Below, piece after piece: positions 62,372 through 64,000 of a stretch of 64,000 nt of DNA. The notes beneath the pieces are model-generated. The model saw only the letters and a program-made list of their open reading frames with translations, made no database searches and was not told the origin of the DNA. Numbering within the stretch: the first letter of the stretch is position 1; each line of letters opens with the position of its first letter. The stretch is from Streptomyces coeruleorubidus (GTDB lineage: Bacteria > Actinomycetota > Actinomycetes > Streptomycetales > Streptomycetaceae): assembly GCF_008705135.1 (NCBI RefSeq), contig NZ_CP023694.1, positions 248,001 to 312,000 of the forward strand, written 5' to 3'. The translations under genes were made by a program, and so were the position numbers.

Positions 62372-63295
62372 TCAGAACACTGACAGTCCGGTCAGCGTCG
62401 TGAATCTGTCCAGGGCCGCCACGCCCGCCACCGAGTTGCCCCGTTCGTCCAGGCCGGGGCTCCACACGCACAGCGTGCAGCGGCCCGGGACGACCGCGAT
62501 GATGCCGCCGCCCACGCCGCTCTTGCCGGGCAGGCCCACGCGGTAGGCGAAATCGCCCGCCGCGTCGTACGTGCCGCAGGTCAGCATGATCGCGTTGATC
62601 TGCTTGGCCTGGCTGAGGGTGAGCAGGCGGGTGCCGTCGGCGCGGATGCCGTGCCGGGCGAGGAAGGCGGTGGCGAGGGCGAGGTCGGCGCAGGACGCCG
62701 CGATCGAGCACTGCCGGAAGTACTGGTCGAGCAGGACCGGCACGGGGTTGTCGATGTTGCCGTAGGACGCCATGAAGTGCCCGAGCGCGGCGTTGCGGTC
62801 GCCGTGCGCGGACTCGGAGGCCGCGACCTCCTTGTCGAAGGTGAGGTCCTGGTTGCCGCTCTCCGCCCGCAGGAACGACAGCAGTTCGCCCGACGCGTCG
62901 CCGGTACGGGTGTGCAGCCGGTCGGTGACGACGAGGGCGCCCGCGTTGATGAACGGGTTGCGCGGGATGCCGTTCTCGTACTCGAGCTGGACCAGGGAGT
63001 TGAAGGGGTTGCCGGAGGGCTCGCGGCCCACGTGTTCCCACAGGGCGTCGCCCTCGCGGGCCAGGACGAGGGCGAGGGTGAAGACCTTGGTGATGGACTG
63101 TGCGGAGAACGGCCGCCGCCACTCCCCCACGCCGTACACCGTGCCGTCCGGCTCGGCGACGGCCATGCCGAAGCTGCGCGGGTCGCAGGCGGCGAGCGCC
63201 GGGATGTAGTCGGCGGGCCGGCCACGGCCCGGGGTCCGTTCGATCTCCTCGGCGATGCGCTCCAGGACCGGCCGGAAGGTGGTTGACGACGTCAT
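62372..63295 (-). CDS. glsA: Glutaminase A
   Basis: Glutaminase of 307 residues with the beta-lactamase-like Ser67-x-x-Lys70 in FSAQSITK, the Tyr/Asn binding segment YENGIPRNPFINAGAL, and GKSGVGGGIIAVVPG near the end. It hydrolyses glutamine to glutamate and ammonia in the cytoplasm. Ends 110 bases from the MptB-like start; aspA is 45 bases upstream on the same strand, so the two ammonia-releasing amino-acid enzymes may be cotranscribed. Confidence 0.94.
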   Translation of the reverse strand: MTSSTTFRPVLERIAEEIERTPGRGRPADYIPALAACDPRSFGMAVAEPDGTVYGVGEWRRPFSAQSITKVFTLALVLAREGDALWEHVGREPSGNPFNSLVQLEYENGIPRNPFINAGALVVTDRLHTRTGDASGELLSFLRAESGNQDLTFDKEVAASESAHGDRNAALGHFMASYGNIDNPVPVLLDQYFRQCSIAASCADLALATAFLARHGIRADGTRLLTLSQAKQINAIMLTCGTYDAAGDFAYRVGLPGKSGVGGGIIAVVPGRCTLCVWSPGLDERGNSVAGVAALDRFTTLTGLSVF

Positions 63296-63340
63296 GATCT
63301 CGATTGTCCCTCCGTGCCGGTCCCGGCCCGCTCGCGTGGG

Positions 63341-64000
63341 TCAGGCCACCGGAGCCGGGCCGCTGCCGGCCAGGACCTCCGGGCGCAGCAGGCCGGCGAG
63401 TGTCTCGGCGGGCAGCAGGCCCTTCTCCAGCACGAGTTCGGCCACGCCCCGGCCGGTGGCGAGGGCCTCCTTGGCGATGTCGGTGGCGGCCGTGTAGCCG
63501 ATGTGCGGGTTGAGGGCGGTGACGAGGCCGATGGAGTTCTCGACGGTCGCGCGCAGCGCCTCGGTGTTGGCGGTGATGCCGGCCACGCAGCGTTCGGCGA
63601 GGGTGAGACAGGCCGCGCGCAGGTGCGTGATGCTCTCCGACAGGGAGTGCAGGATGATCGGTTCGAAGGCGTTGAGCTGGAGCTGTCCGGCCTCGGCGGC
63701 CATGGTGATGGTGACGTCGTTGCCGATCACCTCGAAGGCGACCTGGTTGACGACCTCGGGGATCACCGGGTTGACCTTGCCGGGCATGATGGACGAACCG
63801 GCCTGCACCGGCGGCAGGTTGATCTCGCCGAGCCCGGCGCGCGGGCCGGAGGACAGCAGCCGCAGGTCGTTGCAGCTCTTGGAGAGCTTGACCGCGATGC
63901 GCTTGAGCACACCGGACATCTGGACGAAGGCGCCGCAGTCCTGGGTCGCCTCGACCAGGTTGGCCGCCGTCACCAGGGGCAGGCCGGTGATGGCCGCGAG
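63341..64000 (-). CDS. aspA: Aspartate ammonia-lyase, N-terminal part outside the window
   Basis: C-terminal 219 residues of the fumarase/aspartase superfamily enzyme that converts aspartate to fumarate and ammonia. The signature loop [15 protein letters not shown] is present, with [29 protein letters not shown] before it and [17 protein letters not shown] after. The wording [12 protein letters not shown] and the [16 protein letters not shown] sequence favour aspartase over fumarase C. The start lies beyond base 64000. Confidence 0.9.
   Translation of the reverse strand, partial: LAAITGLPLVTAANLVEATQDCGAFVQMSGVLKRIAVKLSKSCNDLRLLSSGPRAGLGEINLPPVQAGSSIMPGKVNPVIPEVVNQVAFEVIGNDVTITMAAEAGQLQLNAFEPIILHSLSESITHLRAACLTLAERCVAGITANTEALRATVENSIGLVTALNPHIGYTAATDIAKEALATGRGVAELVLEKGLLPAETLAGLLRPEVLAGSGPAPVA

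Overview
The window is very GC-rich, uses ATG, GTG and occasional TTG starts, has tightly packed genes with ATGA-type overlaps, and encodes families typical of the actinobacterial genus Streptomyces: a SigE-family sigma factor with a Ser/Thr-rich membrane partner, PAS-GAF-SpoIIE phosphatase, many TetR/PadR/MarR/GntR regulators, GH75 chitosanase, MptB-type mannosyltransferase, ChaB, and DUF6479/DUF1360 proteins. It looks like accessory or arm-type chromosome of a Streptomyces. I see no rRNA, tRNA, CRISPR array, insertion sequence or prophage.

Layout. 1-4.5 kb: zinc ABC transporter locus (aztD, aztC, a second AztD-like lipoprotein, aztB, and divergent aztA) with a Zur-type box over the aztA start. 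4.6-9.3 kb: MDR oxidoreductase, an OmpR-type two-component pair, a roughly 0.5 kb scar of two broken genes (GT4 and TetR remnants), and a Tat-exported amidohydrolase. 9.6-12.7 kb: TetR regulator divergent from an alpha/beta hydrolase-monooxygenase pair with a triple operator, then an acyl-CoA dehydrogenase carrying a KstR-like box. 12.8-14.6 kb: stress-type island (Cys-rich four-helix bundle protein, ChaB, small proteins) with two SigB-like promoters. 14.8-21.1 kb: sigma factor and partner, two membrane glycosyltransferases, and a KhtT/KhtU-like cation/proton antiporter pair. 21.1-29.6 kb: degenerate repeats, an Rv1733c-like membrane protein, a frameshifted winged-helix gene, an acyl-CoA dehydrogenase-like remnant, TauD-type dioxygenase, MFS exporter with TetR, DUF1360 and Rieske proteins, SRPBCC protein. 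29.8-37.4 kb: SDR, carboxylate-amine ligase, SPFH/NfeD pair, dhaKLM, GH75 chitosanase. 37.8-43.8 kb: FN3 lipoprotein, surface protein, PadR, 2,4-dienoyl-CoA reductase, unusual M20 hydrolase. 44-57 kb: SpoIIE-type phosphatase, PrmC-like methylase, MarR, molybdopterin/flavin oxidoreductase pair, second Rv1733c-like protein, esterases, GntR, PadR-methyltransferase pair. 57-64 kb: a second-type short Rho with a pyrimidine-rich leader, D-Ala-D-Ala carboxypeptidase, two mannosyltransferases, glutaminase and aspartate ammonia-lyase (cut by the window end).

The clearest regulatory logic readable from sequence alone: a Zur box at azt; 19-bp repeated operators between the TetR gene and its divergent hydrolase operon; related palindromes at the fadH/M20 and marR promoters; TCAA/TTGA palindromes at the PadR gene near 55.7 kb; a TGGTTTAGACCA site before gntR; and SigB-like promoters around chaB. 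Most of the window is ordinary. The items most worth follow-up are the short Rho paralogue with its leader, the duplicated AztD architecture, the M20 protein with substituted metal ligands, and the gene scars near 8 kb and 23.4 kb.
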